From assembly GCF_002835935.1 (NCBI RefSeq), contig NZ_PJCF01000007.1, positions 172,243-236,242 of the forward strand: a DNA stretch of 64,000 nucleotides, written 5' to 3'. The DNA comes from Paraglaciecola sp. MB-3u-78 (lineage in GTDB: Bacteria > Pseudomonadota > Gammaproteobacteria > Enterobacterales > Alteromonadaceae). How positions within the stretch are numbered: the stretch's first letter is position 1; each line of letters begins with the position of its first letter. The translations under genes were made by a program, and so were the position numbers. The notes beneath the pieces are model-generated. The model made no database searches, had not been told where the DNA came from, and worked only from the letters and a program-made list of their open reading frames with translations. Below, in pieces: positions 45,149 to 53,425 of the stretch.

Positions 45149-45580
45149 TTAGCCGTAAACCTGTTTTGCGCGCTCAGTAAAAGCGACCACCATATTAGCA
45201 GCAATCGAGTTAAAAACCCGCCCAAAAGCCATTTCGATGATTTTACTCGAAAATGCAAAATCTAAATTTAACTCTATTTTACAGCCTGTATCGCTGAGAG
45301 ACTTAATTGTCCAGCCACCGGTGAGTCGTGAAAAAGGGCCATCAACTAAGTTCATATGGATAAACTCGCCACGCTTTAAAGTGTTGTGAGTGGTAAACCA
45401 TTGCTTAACGCCTGCCTTTGAAATAAGCAGTGATGCTCGCATATTGTCATTATCTTGCTGCAATATTTTGGTTTCAGCACATCCTGGGATAAATTCTGGA
45501 TACAGTTCTACATCATTAATTAAATCAAACATGGATTCAGCGCTAAAGCCAACCAAAGCGCTGCGACATACATTGGCCAT
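45149..45580 (-). CDS. ratA: RatA / Coq10-like START-domain protein
   Basis: The 143-residue product is a START/Coq10 fold protein with FDLINDVELYPEFIPGC near residue 19 and a C-terminal helix. E. coli RatA was reported as a toxin blocking 70S formation, while the family is homologous to ubiquinone-binding Coq10; the role here is open. Divergent from smpB. Confidence 0.92.
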   Translation of the reverse strand: MANVCRSALVGFSAESMFDLINDVELYPEFIPGCAETKILQQDNDNMRASLLISKAGVKQWFTTHNTLKRGEFIHMNLVDGPFSRLTGGWTIKSLSDTGCKIELNLDFAFSSKIIEMAFGRVFNSIAANMVVAFTERAKQVYG

Positions 45581-45713
45581 TTATTCTCCAAAATTGGTAA
45601 AGCTTTAAGTATTATCGGATAACATAAGTCATTTAGGGTGTGACGATCCATTAGTTTTTGAATAGTTTGGATTTTTTGTTGTACCACTTCATACAATCTT
45701 TATAATACTACCC

Positions 45714-46190
45714 ATGAATAAAAAGAAGTCAAAATCAACAGATAACACCATCGCGCTTAATAAAAAAGCTCGTCACGAATACAATCTTGAAGACAAACTC
45801 GAATGTGGTATGTCCTTGCAAGGTTGGGAAGTGAAAAGCATTCGCTCTGGTAAAGTTAATATTGCAGAAAGTTACGTCGCCATAGAAAAAGGTGAAGCCT
45901 TTCTAATTGGTTCAACTATTCAACCCCTAAACCAAGCGTCTAGTCACGTAGTATGTGAGCCTACACGTAAGCGTAAACTGTTACTCAAAAAACGAGAGTT
46001 AGACAAATTGATCGGCTCAGTTGAACGCCAAGGTTATTCGATTATCGCCACAGCCATGTATTGGAAGAAAAACTGGGTAAAAGTCGAAGTCTACTTAGGT
46101 AAAGGTAAACACGAACATGATAAACGAGACGCAGTTAAAGACCGAGATTGGGCTCGTGATAAAGAACGCATGATGAAACACAGTGTTTAG
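45714..46190 (+). CDS. smpB: SsrA-binding protein SmpB
   Basis: The 158-residue product has the OB-fold core with [26 protein letters not shown] and the C-terminal basic tail [17 protein letters not shown]. SmpB carries tmRNA into stalled ribosomes; the tmRNA gene itself lies 2.4 kb downstream. The stop overlaps the next gene by 8 bp. Confidence 0.97.
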   Translation: MNKKKSKSTDNTIALNKKARHEYNLEDKLECGMSLQGWEVKSIRSGKVNIAESYVAIEKGEAFLIGSTIQPLNQASSHVVCEPTRKRKLLLKKRELDKLIGSVERQGYSIIATAMYWKKNWVKVEVYLGKGKHEHDKRDAVKDRDWARDKERMMKHSV

Positions 46191-46944
46191 CAAAGCCATA
46201 GTTAGAACACCATGTAAATCCATGTCAGCAGGCCTTACTGAAGCCAATATGGGTTTACCAAACTACGACTTGGCATGGGAGCAACATCAAGGATATATTG
46301 CTGCCCTTGAGGAGTGTGGTTTGCAGGTGACCGTTCTACCGCCATTAGAAAGTTATCCTGACTCGTGTTTTGTTGAAGATGTTGCCTTGTTGACACCAAA
46401 GTGCGCCATTCTTACCCATCCAGGTGCACCAAGTCGCCGTGGAGAAGTGCAACATATAGTCAAAGCTGTGGAACAATTTTATCCTAGCCTTGAGCATATC
46501 AATCTACCCGGAACTGTTGAAGCTGGGGATATCATGATGGTAAAAGATCATTTTTATATCGGCTTATCCGCCCGTACAAATGCTCAAGGTGCGGAGCAAC
46601 TGATCGATATACTTGGCAAGTACAACTTGACTGGGTCAATGGTCGAGATGTCAGAATTACTACATTTAAAGACAGGCGTCAGTTATTTAGAAAACAACAA
46701 TTTACTGACCTTTGGTGAGATGCACAACCACCCTATTTTCAATCACTTTAAGCGTATTGAAATTGCTAAAGAAGAAAGTTATGCCGCCAATAGTGTATGG
46801 ATAAACGGCACCATTTTAGTACCTAAAGGTTTTCCAAATGCCCTAAAAGCCATCCAGCAATTGGGTTACCCAACCATAGAGGTATCAATGTCGGAGTTTC
46901 AAAAATTAGACGGTGGATTAAGCTGTTTATCGCTGCGTTTTTGA
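46183..46944 (+). CDS. ddaH: Dimethylarginine dimethylaminohydrolase / arginine-deiminase-like amidinotransferase
   Basis: The 253-residue product has the DDAH pattern: [13 protein letters not shown] for substrate binding, [14 protein letters not shown], the catalytic histidine segment [11 protein letters not shown], and the catalytic cysteine near the C-terminus in [10 protein letters not shown]. It should hydrolyse dimethylarginine to citrulline and dimethylamine. The start is GTG 46183, overlapping smpB, so it is translationally coupled; that coupling to trans-translation looks accidental. Confidence 0.9.
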   Translation: MFSKAIVRTPCKSMSAGLTEANMGLPNYDLAWEQHQGYIAALEECGLQVTVLPPLESYPDSCFVEDVALLTPKCAILTHPGAPSRRGEVQHIVKAVEQFYPSLEHINLPGTVEAGDIMMVKDHFYIGLSARTNAQGAEQLIDILGKYNLTGSMVEMSELLHLKTGVSYLENNNLLTFGEMHNHPIFNHFKRIEIAKEESYAANSVWINGTILVPKGFPNALKAIQQLGYPTIEVSMSEFQKLDGGLSCLSLRF

Positions 46945-47156
46945 TTGCAGCGCCCAACTCATAAAGATCCAAAAAGGTGTAAGTGACACCCTTCATCTTC
47001 TTAGATGTAGATAGTGTTTAGTGTAACCTAAAGAAGTGGGCAGCCGTTGACATAACTCAAGTCTAAACGGCTTACTTACCGCATTTATCGCACTACACGC
47101 TAGTAAAGACAAACAAAGCCCAAGGCACGCAAGAGGCTTTGCTTGATCAACGCTAA

Positions 47157-48395
47157 TTATAAAATTTCATTTTCATGTTGTTTTTTATAACGCTTAGTCA
47201 ATTTTACTCCACGTACTTGATCAGTAATTAAAGCCCATAACGGCGACGCCGATAATTTAGGTAACTTACCCGCTCCAATCCGACGTAATTGTTGTTTAAC
47301 CATCGCCATTGTGGCTAAACCACTCAGCGTTTTGTCTTTCCAATTAACCACAGGTATATGTCCAAGAACGGTTGTATTATTTTGCCATTGATTGACTAAA
47401 TCTGGTGTAAATGCCAGAGAACTGGCCATTCCCACCAATTCCACTCCACTATCAACGACTTTTTTGGCCACTTCATAACGGCAAATGCCACCTGTGGTCA
47501 TAATGGGTACAGATACATATTTGGCAATCTTACTGGCAAACTCTAAGAAATAGGCTTCTCTAGCGAGCGTTCTATCATCTGCACTGCGACCCTGCATAGC
47601 AGGTGCTTCGTAACAACCTCCAGATAATTCCACTAAATCAATATTCAACTCACCGAGCATTTTTACTACTTGTTCAGCATCTTCTATATCAAAACCGCCA
47701 CGTTGAAAGTCAGCTGAATTAAGTTTCACTGCAATAGCAACCCCCTCACCACAGGCCTCATTAACCGACTTCACTACTTCAATCAACAAACGCGCCCGAT
47801 TTTCAAGGCTACCTCCCCATTGATCATTTCGTTTATTAGTCAAGGGGGATAAAAATTGGGACAGCAAATAACCATGGGCCGCATGTATTTCCACTCCATC
47901 AAAGCCCGCCTGCTCAGCCCGAACAGCTGTTGTAGTAAATCGTTGAATAACATCTTGAATTTCCGACTCATCCATTGGTTTAGGAGGGGAAAACAACGAC
48001 GAATGTTTACCCATATTCAACGCCACATCAGAAGGAGACAGCACCTTACCACCCATTTTCTTAAACACTTGCCGTCCAGGATGGTTGACCTGCATCCATA
48101 TTTTAGTGGCATTAGTTTTTGACAGTTTTGCCCATTCACTAAAAGGGGTTAAGTCAGTATCCTGTTCTAATACCACACCGCCAGGACCTGTCATCGCCAA
48201 GTGATCAATCATCACATTACCGGTAATAATCAGCCCTACTCCACCGTCAGCCCAAGCCTTGTATAAACGTTTAAGTTCCGTTCCTGGTAAATGTTCAGAA
48301 GTCGCTAAATTTTCTTCCATAGCCGCTTTGACCAAGCGATTTTTCAGTACTTGACCATTGGGTAAAGTAAATGGGGTAAAAATTGAAGGTATCAT
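47157..48395 (-). CDS. Old-yellow-enzyme family NADH:flavin oxidoreductase
   Basis: The 412-residue product is a single FMN-binding OYE barrel: FTLPNGQVLKNRLVKAAM at the N-terminus, HAAHGYLLSQFLSPLTNKRNDQWGGSLENRARLL with the catalytic His/Asn, and a C-terminal extension without Fe-S or NAD domains, unlike FadH at 7336-9363. Substrate unknown. The 212 bp between ddaH and its 3' end contain nothing I can name. Confidence 0.92.
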   Translation of the reverse strand: MIPSIFTPFTLPNGQVLKNRLVKAAMEENLATSEHLPGTELKRLYKAWADGGVGLIITGNVMIDHLAMTGPGGVVLEQDTDLTPFSEWAKLSKTNATKIWMQVNHPGRQVFKKMGGKVLSPSDVALNMGKHSSLFSPPKPMDESEIQDVIQRFTTTAVRAEQAGFDGVEIHAAHGYLLSQFLSPLTNKRNDQWGGSLENRARLLIEVVKSVNEACGEGVAIAVKLNSADFQRGGFDIEDAEQVVKMLGELNIDLVELSGGCYEAPAMQGRSADDRTLAREAYFLEFASKIAKYVSVPIMTTGGICRYEVAKKVVDSGVELVGMASSLAFTPDLVNQWQNNTTVLGHIPVVNWKDKTLSGLATMAMVKQQLRRIGAGKLPKLSASPLWALITDQVRGVKLTKRYKKQHENEIL

Positions 48396-48492
48396 ATTGA
48401 TGTATCAACTAATTCTGCATAATTTGTAGCCAATATATTGGGCTAGTGACTGTACACACAAGGTTTGTAACAACATTTTCCCAAACATTGTA

Positions 48493-48520
48493 TTCACAGC
48501 TAACCGGCCTATGCTAGAAT
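48493..48520 (+). promoter_or_regulatory. Probable ssrA promoter
   Basis: TTCACA at 48493-48498 and TAGAAT at 48515-48520, 16 bp apart, with TGC before the -10 box (extended -10). The mature tmRNA starts 31 bp downstream. Confidence 0.6.
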
Positions 48521-48551
48521 ACAAATGTTGGTAGTTTGCAACCAACAACTT

Positions 48552-48908
48552 GGGGCTGATTTTGGATTCGACAGGACTCTAGAAGCTTTAGGTGCATGCA
48601 GAGGAGCGGTTTGCCTCTATAAAAGCCGCATCAAAATAGTCGCAAACGACGAAAACTACGCACTAGCCGCTTAATAACCGGCAGTGCCCTTCCACTCATA
48701 CTCTTTCTGCTAGTAGAGGTTCGGAAGGTCATCCCAGCAGGATAGCGAGGGAACCTTGTCTAAGGGTGAACCGCGAAATAGTATTAGGCCCGCTATGAGA
48801 AATCCTGTTTGTCGGAGTTCAAATTAGTTAAATAAAAGACAAAATAAGCATGTAGTACCGATGGTTGACGTGTTCTGGACGCGGGTTCGAGTCCCGCCAG
48901 CTCCACCA
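48552..48908 (+). ncRNA. ssrA: Transfer-messenger RNA (tmRNA, ssrA)
   Basis: The 5' end GGGGCTGATTTTGGATTCGA and the 3' end TTCGAGTCCCGCCAGCTCCACCA pair as the tRNA-like acceptor stem (GGGGCTG with CAGCTCC) with encoded CCA. The tag reading frame at 48642-48674 gives ANDENYALAA and a TAA stop, the standard gammaproteobacterial type. Together with SmpB it rescues stalled ribosomes and tags the nascent chain for proteolysis. The 3' end is a frequent integration site for islands, and one starts just after it. Confidence 0.98.
48884..48908 (+). other. Probable att site of the integrated element (3' end of ssrA)
   Basis: The T-arm and acceptor end of tmRNA is the usual core for tyrosine integrases of this type, and an integrase gene starts 187 bp downstream in the same direction. 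I found no second copy of CCAGCTCCACCA before the window ends, so the far att site is probably beyond 64,000. Exact core not determinable here. Confidence 0.6.
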
Positions 48909-48935
48909 ACTCGAGATTCGTTAAGAATCGGAAAG

Positions 48936-48976
48936 ACCCTCCAGGCCTCTTAAAACAAGGCTTGGAGGGTTTTTTT
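48936..48976 (+). terminator. Terminator after ssrA
   Basis: ACCCTCCA-GGCCT and AGGCTTGGAGGGT form a long stem followed by a T-run. It still follows the tmRNA although an element is integrated next to it, so either the duplicated att core ends before it or this copy belongs to the element side. Confidence 0.85.
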
Positions 48977-49028
48977 ATGCCTTTTAAACAGTTTTCCGTT
49001 CGATAGCGTTCATTGACAGTCGGAATAA

Positions 49029-49091
49029 TAGTGGTACATTTAGTGGTACATTTAGTGGTACACGCCTATTAACCAAACGATTTGTACCACC
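49029..49091. repeat. Three tandem 12-bp repeats before the integrase gene
   Basis: TAGTGGTACATT at 49029-49040 and 49041-49052, and TAGTGGTACACG at 49053-49064, are perfectly head to tail; an inverted GTACCACC follows at 49084-49091, four bases before the integrase ATG. Position fits an operator for integrase or Xis/AlpA control, or integrase arm-type sites. Confidence 0.85.
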
Positions 49092-49094
49092 AAG

Positions 49095-50348
49095 ATGCCA
49101 AGAGTAGCAAAACCACTATCTGACTCTCAAATAGCCAGAGCAAAGCCAAAAGATAAAAATTACACTCTAACTGATGGTCAAGGGCTATCTTTGCGCGTGC
49201 GTTTTGGTGGGACAAAGGATTGGATATTTAGATACAAGCTACCCTTCACAATTAAACGTGTTGATATGAGTTTTGGAATTTACCCCAAAGTATCGTTAGC
49301 TGATGCAAGAACGCTTCGAACAAAAGCACATGAGTTGTTGGCGAAGGATATTGATCCTCGGGCATTTAAGGAACAAACAAAACGAGCTGCGTTAAACTCT
49401 TATTCCAATAGTTTTGCAAAGGTTATGCAGGAGTGGATAGTGGTTAAATCGACCAAAGTTAGCCAAGACCATGCAAACAAAATACAAGGTTCTTTAGAAA
49501 AGCATGTTTTGCCCGCGATTGGTAATCGTCCTATCAGCGAACTAATGGCTGCAGAAGTCATAGAAGTACTAAAACCTGTTCAAGCTAAAGGTCATTCAGA
49601 ACAAGTAAAGCGGCTCTGTCAGCGTATCAATGAGGTAATGGACTTTGCTGTTAACACTGGTGTAATTCATATCAATCCACTTTCAAAGATGAATGCAGCG
49701 TTCTTAACGCCAACTAAAAAGCACTTACCAACGTTGAAGCCAAGCGACCTACCAAGATTGATGCAGACACTTAACATCGCAAGTATCAAAATAGTCACTC
49801 GTTGTCTGATTGAATGGCAGTTGCATACAATGGTAAGGCCAAACGAAGCAGCTACAACTAGGTGGGTAGACATAGATTTTGAAAAACAAGTGTGGACTAT
49901 TCCCGCCGTAAATATGAAGAAAAAAGGCAATGGTGATCACGTTGTCCCACTAACTCAGCAATCTATCCAGCTATTAGAATTTATAAAGCCTATTAGTGGA
50001 CATAGAGAATATGTTTTCCCTGCAGATAGAAATCCTCGCTCACATGCAAACAGCTCAACAGCCAACATGGCGCTTAAACGAATGGGGTTTGACAAAGAAC
50101 TTGTAGCCCATGGAATGCGAGCATTAGCCAGCACTACATTAAACGAACAAGCCTTCGATCCAGACGTGATTGAAAGCGCCCTAGCCCACGTAGATAAGAA
50201 CGAAGTTAGACGAGCTTACAATCGTGCGGAGTATATAGAGCGCAGAAGAAAGCTAATGCAATGGTGGTCTGAACATATCGAGCAGGCGGCCAATGGCAAC
50301 ATGAGCCTAGCCAATGCCACTAAAACACTTAGATTAGTTAACCAGTAA
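49095..50348 (+). CDS. int: Tyrosine recombinase, P4/DUF4102-type integrase
   Basis: The 417-residue product has an N-terminal DUF4102 arm-binding domain (YTLTDGQGLSLRVRFGGTKDWIFRY), a SAM-like core-binding domain (about 105-185) and a catalytic domain with Arg in HTMVRPNEAA, His-x-x-Arg in HGMRALASTTL and the nucleophilic Tyr in RRAYNRAEY. Such enzymes integrate islands and satellites in tRNA-like genes, here ssrA. It appears intact. Confidence 0.96.
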   Translation: MPRVAKPLSDSQIARAKPKDKNYTLTDGQGLSLRVRFGGTKDWIFRYKLPFTIKRVDMSFGIYPKVSLADARTLRTKAHELLAKDIDPRAFKEQTKRAALNSYSNSFAKVMQEWIVVKSTKVSQDHANKIQGSLEKHVLPAIGNRPISELMAAEVIEVLKPVQAKGHSEQVKRLCQRINEVMDFAVNTGVIHINPLSKMNAAFLTPTKKHLPTLKPSDLPRLMQTLNIASIKIVTRCLIEWQLHTMVRPNEAATTRWVDIDFEKQVWTIPAVNMKKKGNGDHVVPLTQQSIQLLEFIKPISGHREYVFPADRNPRSHANSSTANMALKRMGFDKELVAHGMRALASTTLNEQAFDPDVIESALAHVDKNEVRRAYNRAEYIERRRKLMQWWSEHIEQAANGNMSLANATKTLRLVNQ

Positions 50349-50722
50349 TAAAACAGGGTGCTTTCTGGTTATGGGTTCGCAGCAGCGCTACTTTTCATTT
50401 GCGCAAGCATTTTCAAATTGAGTTAACGATGACGACAGTATAGTCGTTTGATGGTTTACCAAGTCTAGGGTAGTTCCTTCTTGCCTAATTGAGCGTCTTG
50501 ATTCACACAAAGCTTTTTTGAGTATTTTTTCGCCCAGCAGTGACAAGTCACATTTAAAAGCACTAAAGCACTCATAGCTATAGATCACCAAACCAAATTT
50601 GATGTTCCTTAACTTATTTGTTGTATTTGGTTGTTGTTGATAAGAGGTTTAAAGGCGACGAATCGACTGAAGCGTTATATATTAATCTCGTCGAACATTA
50701 ACAAACAAACGAGGTAAGTATC
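50349..50722. other. Gap between integrase and regulator gene
   Basis: A minus-strand frame 50388-50591 (67 codons, GTG start, no ribosome site) has a protein-like texture but no family; I do not support it as a gene. A GAGGTAAG ribosome site for the next gene ends the gap. A promoter for the following operon must lie here but I cannot fix it. Confidence 0.4.
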
Positions 50723-51001
50723 ATGCATCTACGAACAAGAAAAGTAATCCGCAAACCAGAAATAAAAGCTTTAACAGGACTGTCTAACACTAGCTATTTT
50801 GAACAAATAAACAAAGGACTAACGGTTCCGTTCTTTAGTATTGGCGCAAGGGCTGTTGCAGTTTATGAGGATGAAATTACAACTGTTACTACAGCCAGAG
50901 CCGCTGGCAAATCAGATGATGAACTACGAGAAATCGTTAAAGCTCTAATCAAATTACGTGAACAGTCAGCAAATGACTTGTTCAAACATTTAGCGGCATA
51001 A
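50723..51001 (+). CDS. AlpA-like regulator (MerR-type HTH)
   Basis: The 92-residue product has the AlpA/excisionase-like pattern RKVIRKPEIKALTGLSNTSYFEQINKG near the N-terminus, with a short beta-wing, then a helical tail. AlpA of prophage CP4-57 activates the integrase/excision gene; the same gene order (int then AlpA) is common in satellites and islands. First gene of a tight run of five genes. Confidence 0.8.
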   Translation: MHLRTRKVIRKPEIKALTGLSNTSYFEQINKGLTVPFFSIGARAVAVYEDEITTVTTARAAGKSDDELREIVKALIKLREQSANDLFKHLAA

Positions 51002-51011
51002 TGAGAAACAT

Positions 51012-51326
51012 ATGAAAGACGACACTACCCCCGTTCAAAAGAATAGTGCCTTACTTACAGATACTGATACGAGTGCTTCAACACAACGTGATCAAATTCT
51101 AACACATTTTAAAAACACACCATCACTAAATACTTTGGAGTTAAGAGCCTTAGTTTTTGTCTCGCCTGCATCAAGAACTTTAGAGCTAAAATACCGTGGC
51201 CATAACATCAAAGCAAACAAGGAAAATGTAATAACACCTGACGGGATGCTACATCGAGGAATTGCCCGATATTACCTATCATATGTTCCACCAGCTAATA
51301 ATCAAGACATTGAGGTGGCAGTATGA
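51012..51326 (+). CDS. Small HTH-like island protein
   Basis: The 104-residue product contains QRDQILTHFKNTPSLNTLELRALVFVSPASRTLELKYRGHNI, which matches the general pattern of a small helix-turn-helix domain found in phage and island genes (a winged helix choosing regions by a RTLELRxxGHxI motif). It lies 10 bp after the AlpA-like gene and overlaps the next by 4 bp. DNA binding is inferred, target unknown. Confidence 0.7.
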   Translation: MKDDTTPVQKNSALLTDTDTSASTQRDQILTHFKNTPSLNTLELRALVFVSPASRTLELKYRGHNIKANKENVITPDGMLHRGIARYYLSYVPPANNQDIEVAV

Positions 51327-51568
51327 ATTTTGATAGCGTGAAGCCCGATTTAAGCGACCGAATAGCCGTTAAAACCATTACCCCAACACAAAGGTCTAGG
51401 TTACATACCAAGTCGCTAAGATTAGCCATAAATGCTCAGTGTTACGATTGTATTTATGATAAGACGGATGTGGGTAGTTGGCGGCAACAAGTAGCAGCTT
51501 GTCCTAGTGCTAATTGTCCTTTGTATTGTCAAAGACCTAAACCCATCAAAATTGGAGAGGCTGCATGA
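51323..51568 (+). CDS. Small cysteine-rich (zinc-binding type) protein
   Basis: The 81-residue product has the string LRLAINAQCYDCIYDKTDVGSW and CPSANCPLYCQRP, i.e. paired CxxC and CxxxxC cysteines ending in a CPLY-x-x-RP motif seen in small proteins of phages and mobile elements. Probably zinc-binding; role unknown. ATGA overlaps with both neighbours show tight coupling. Confidence 0.75.
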   Translation: MNFDSVKPDLSDRIAVKTITPTQRSRLHTKSLRLAINAQCYDCIYDKTDVGSWRQQVAACPSANCPLYCQRPKPIKIGEAA

Positions 51569-51807
51569 AAACACAAAAAGTACTTTCCATGCTAGACCAC
51601 CAAAAGCGCCAGCTAAATCAAATTAATAGTCTGTCTAATATGATGGTAAATGCTGTCAGGCTATCTACGCATTCTGATAACGACTTGCGCGGCTGTATGA
51701 GTATCTTGTTTGATTTGTCTGATGACCTTATAGCCAGCCAAGAAATCATTGCTCAGAGTTTTATACAGCTTGGGATAGTGAATGATTGTGTCAACGGCAT
51801 AGAGTAA
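51565..51807 (+). CDS. Small hypothetical helical protein
   Basis: The 80-residue product is predicted by eye to be mostly helical (LDHQKRQLNQINSLSNMMVN, LSDDLIASQEIIAQSFIQLG). No family recognised. It overlaps the previous gene by 4 bp and is 7 bp before the next; part of the same operon. Confidence 0.65.
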   Translation: MKTQKVLSMLDHQKRQLNQINSLSNMMVNAVRLSTHSDNDLRGCMSILFDLSDDLIASQEIIAQSFIQLGIVNDCVNGIE

Positions 51808-51814
51808 TCTGACA

Positions 51815-52699
51815 ATGGTTAACAACCTAACAAACGCCCTATTAAAGAAGGGCGATAACTTAGCTTTATGCAACGGGCAACTAATCATCACGCCTCTTAG
51901 CGGCCAGCCAGTCCCTCGGGCTTGGTTGGCCACCAATAGAACTAAAATAATGTGTGAAATAGCACATCAATCAAATCAATCAATTTTCACTTATTCTTAC
52001 TACCAAACAGGCATATACAACAGCGGGCGATCTCCTGGTGTAATGATGAAATTTAGTGATTTACTGACAGGCGAAGAAGCCTATGCAGTATTTAACGCAA
52101 CATTAAAATACCAGAGAGCAACTAAGTCAAAGAAAGCTGGCGACTCATTACCAGATAGACATTTTCACATTCGAGACCGTGCAGCATTTTATAACTTTTG
52201 GATGAAAACAGGCATCGATATCCCAAGACGTTTCTCAGAATGGCATAAGTCCATGAGTAAATTACAGCATGTTTATTTTGTTGCTGAAAAAAGGTCTGGT
52301 GACAAATTAGCCAACAACTCTATCCAACCCTTATCGCTATCAAGTGCAGTAATACAGCAGTTGTTTGGTGACAACACAGCGACAAGCGAGCGACAAGCCA
52401 GCGACAACACGGCGACAAGGAATGGTGACAAGGAATGGCGACAAGGATTGGTGACAAGCAACGGTGACAAGGATATCGCTACAAGTCACGCCACAAATGG
52501 CCTAACACCTGATCCAAAGTGCGTGTCAAATGAAGTGCGTGTGTTTGAAAGTGCGGGGGATTTAAGTGCGTGTGCTTCAAACCGCGTTTTAAGTAATCAA
52601 GTAATGACGTGTAACGTAGTACCTTTAACACCTAATAAGAAGGCACCAGAGGAACAGTCTAATGATGAGTGGTTACAAGATTATAATTCAGCAGGTTAA
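51815..52699 (+). CDS. Putative replication initiator with origin repeats inside the gene
   Basis: I do not recognise the 294-residue product by family. Residues 1-180 look like a folded domain (PRAWLATNRTKIMCEI, DLLTGEEAYAVFNATL, FWMKTGIDIPRRFSEWH). Residues 185-255 are low-complexity and coincide with two sets of DNA repeats whose periods (11, 13, 16 bp) are not multiples of three, so the repeats are conserved as DNA, not protein. The last 40 residues are acidic. The arrangement is like lambda O, where the origin iterons lie in the linker part of the initiator gene. Function is inferred from this layout. Confidence 0.6.
   Translation: MVNNLTNALLKKGDNLALCNGQLIITPLSGQPVPRAWLATNRTKIMCEIAHQSNQSIFTYSYYQTGIYNSGRSPGVMMKFSDLLTGEEAYAVFNATLKYQRATKSKKAGDSLPDRHFHIRDRAAFYNFWMKTGIDIPRRFSEWHKSMSKLQHVYFVAEKRSGDKLANNSIQPLSLSSAVIQQLFGDNTATSERQASDNTATRNGDKEWRQGLVTSNGDKDIATSHATNGLTPDPKCVSNEVRVFESAGDLSACASNRVLSNQVMTCNVVPLTPNKKAPEEQSNDEWLQDYNSAG
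52368..52484 (+). repeat. Ten iteron-like repeats, GYGACAA core
   Basis: GYGACAA occurs at 52368, 52379, 52390, 52401, 52412 (11 bp apart) and 52425, 52438, 52451, 52464 (13 bp apart), with a degenerate tenth copy GCTACAA at 52478. One outlier GTGACAA is at 52299. All are in the same orientation. They fall in different reading-frame phases of the host gene. Confidence 0.9.
52517..52579 (+). repeat. Four tandem 16-bp repeats, AAGTGCGTGT core
   Basis: AAGTGCGTGT starts at 52517, 52533 and 52564, and a variant AAGTGCGGGG at 52549, giving a period of 16, 16 and 15 bp. An AT-rich tract follows at about 52,665-52,770. Again the period is not a multiple of three. Confidence 0.85.
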
Positions 52700-52772
52700 C
52701 AAATATTGAATAATTAAAATTGACTATGAATAGTTTTAAAAAATGGCCTAAACATAAATTAAGGTAAACACC

Positions 52773-53102
52773 ATGACCACAGACCCAATATTAAGAGCCA
52801 AACAAGTCAAAGCGTTAAAGGCTTATTACAAAGATTCTACTGAACGTTTTCAGGAATGGGTGGCCGGCGGATATAGAGGTCAACCAAGAGAGTGTTTACC
52901 CTACCCTGAGTTTTGCAGAGACATGAAGTGCGAAGCTAAAACGCGCTCAGGCCATCCCTGCAAGAATGACGGTACAAGTTGGGCAAATGGTCGCTGTAAG
53001 TATCATGGAGGCGCTAGTACTGGTCCTGTAACACCTGAGGGTAAAAAACGAGTTTCAATGAACTCAAGACGACAAACCCCATGTGGACCTCACAAAACCT
53101 GA
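52773..53102 (+). CDS. HGGxSTGP-motif mobile-element protein
   Basis: The 109-residue product has cysteines in CEAKTRSGHPCKNDGTSWANGRC and the motif YHGGASTGPVTPEGKKR, a string recurrent in small phage and plasmid proteins. A role in nucleic-acid binding is sometimes guessed; none is established. It lies 73 bp after the putative initiator, across the AT-rich tract. Confidence 0.78.
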   Translation: MTTDPILRAKQVKALKAYYKDSTERFQEWVAGGYRGQPRECLPYPEFCRDMKCEAKTRSGHPCKNDGTSWANGRCKYHGGASTGPVTPEGKKRVSMNSRRQTPCGPHKT

Positions 53103-53194
53103 CATTGAAAAGTAAATTTGAGGCACCTTGAAAACGGTCGTTTCTGATAGTTGCGTCATACGATGTAACCTAAACATTAATAGTAGTTTAACTC

Positions 53195-53425
53195 ATGAGC
53201 CAGACTCACTATATCGTTATCAGCTTATTGATACTTGGCTTCATTTTTCATGTAGCTAGACGATTAGTTAAACGAGCTAACCACAGCAAACTCAGCTCCC
53301 CTGCAATTCCTCTTGCAGACTCTGGCTATTTAAACGACGACTTTATGTGCATTATGAAAGCTGATAGTTCAACTATTACTACATGCAGTGGAATGGTTGT
53401 TATTGGCTCAAGAAACAAGAAATAA
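53195..53425 (+). CDS. Small single-pass membrane protein
   Basis: The 76-residue product has one N-terminal membrane segment (about residues 6-21, VISLLILGFIFHVA) then a basic stretch and a soluble tail with CSGMVVIGSRNKK. No family recognised. It is the last gene of the integrase-side group. Confidence 0.55.
   Translation: MSQTHYIVISLLILGFIFHVARRLVKRANHSKLSSPAIPLADSGYLNDDFMCIMKADSSTITTCSGMVVIGSRNKK

Noticed and set aside
44766..45580. ratA-rnfH as a toxin-antitoxin pair
   Set aside because: The old RatAB name suggests it, but the START/Coq10 fold and universal conservation beside smpB point to housekeeping roles.
46183..46944. Arginine deiminase
   Set aside because: Length (253) and motif order fit the shorter DDAH type, not the 400-residue arginine deiminase.
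50388..50591. Small minus-strand gene between int and the AlpA-like gene
   Set aside because: GTG start with no Shine-Dalgarno and no recognisable family; cannot be told from chance.
52273..52470. Minus-strand 65-codon frame across the iteron region
   Set aside because: It is the antisense shadow of the repeat array, low-complexity, with no start site.
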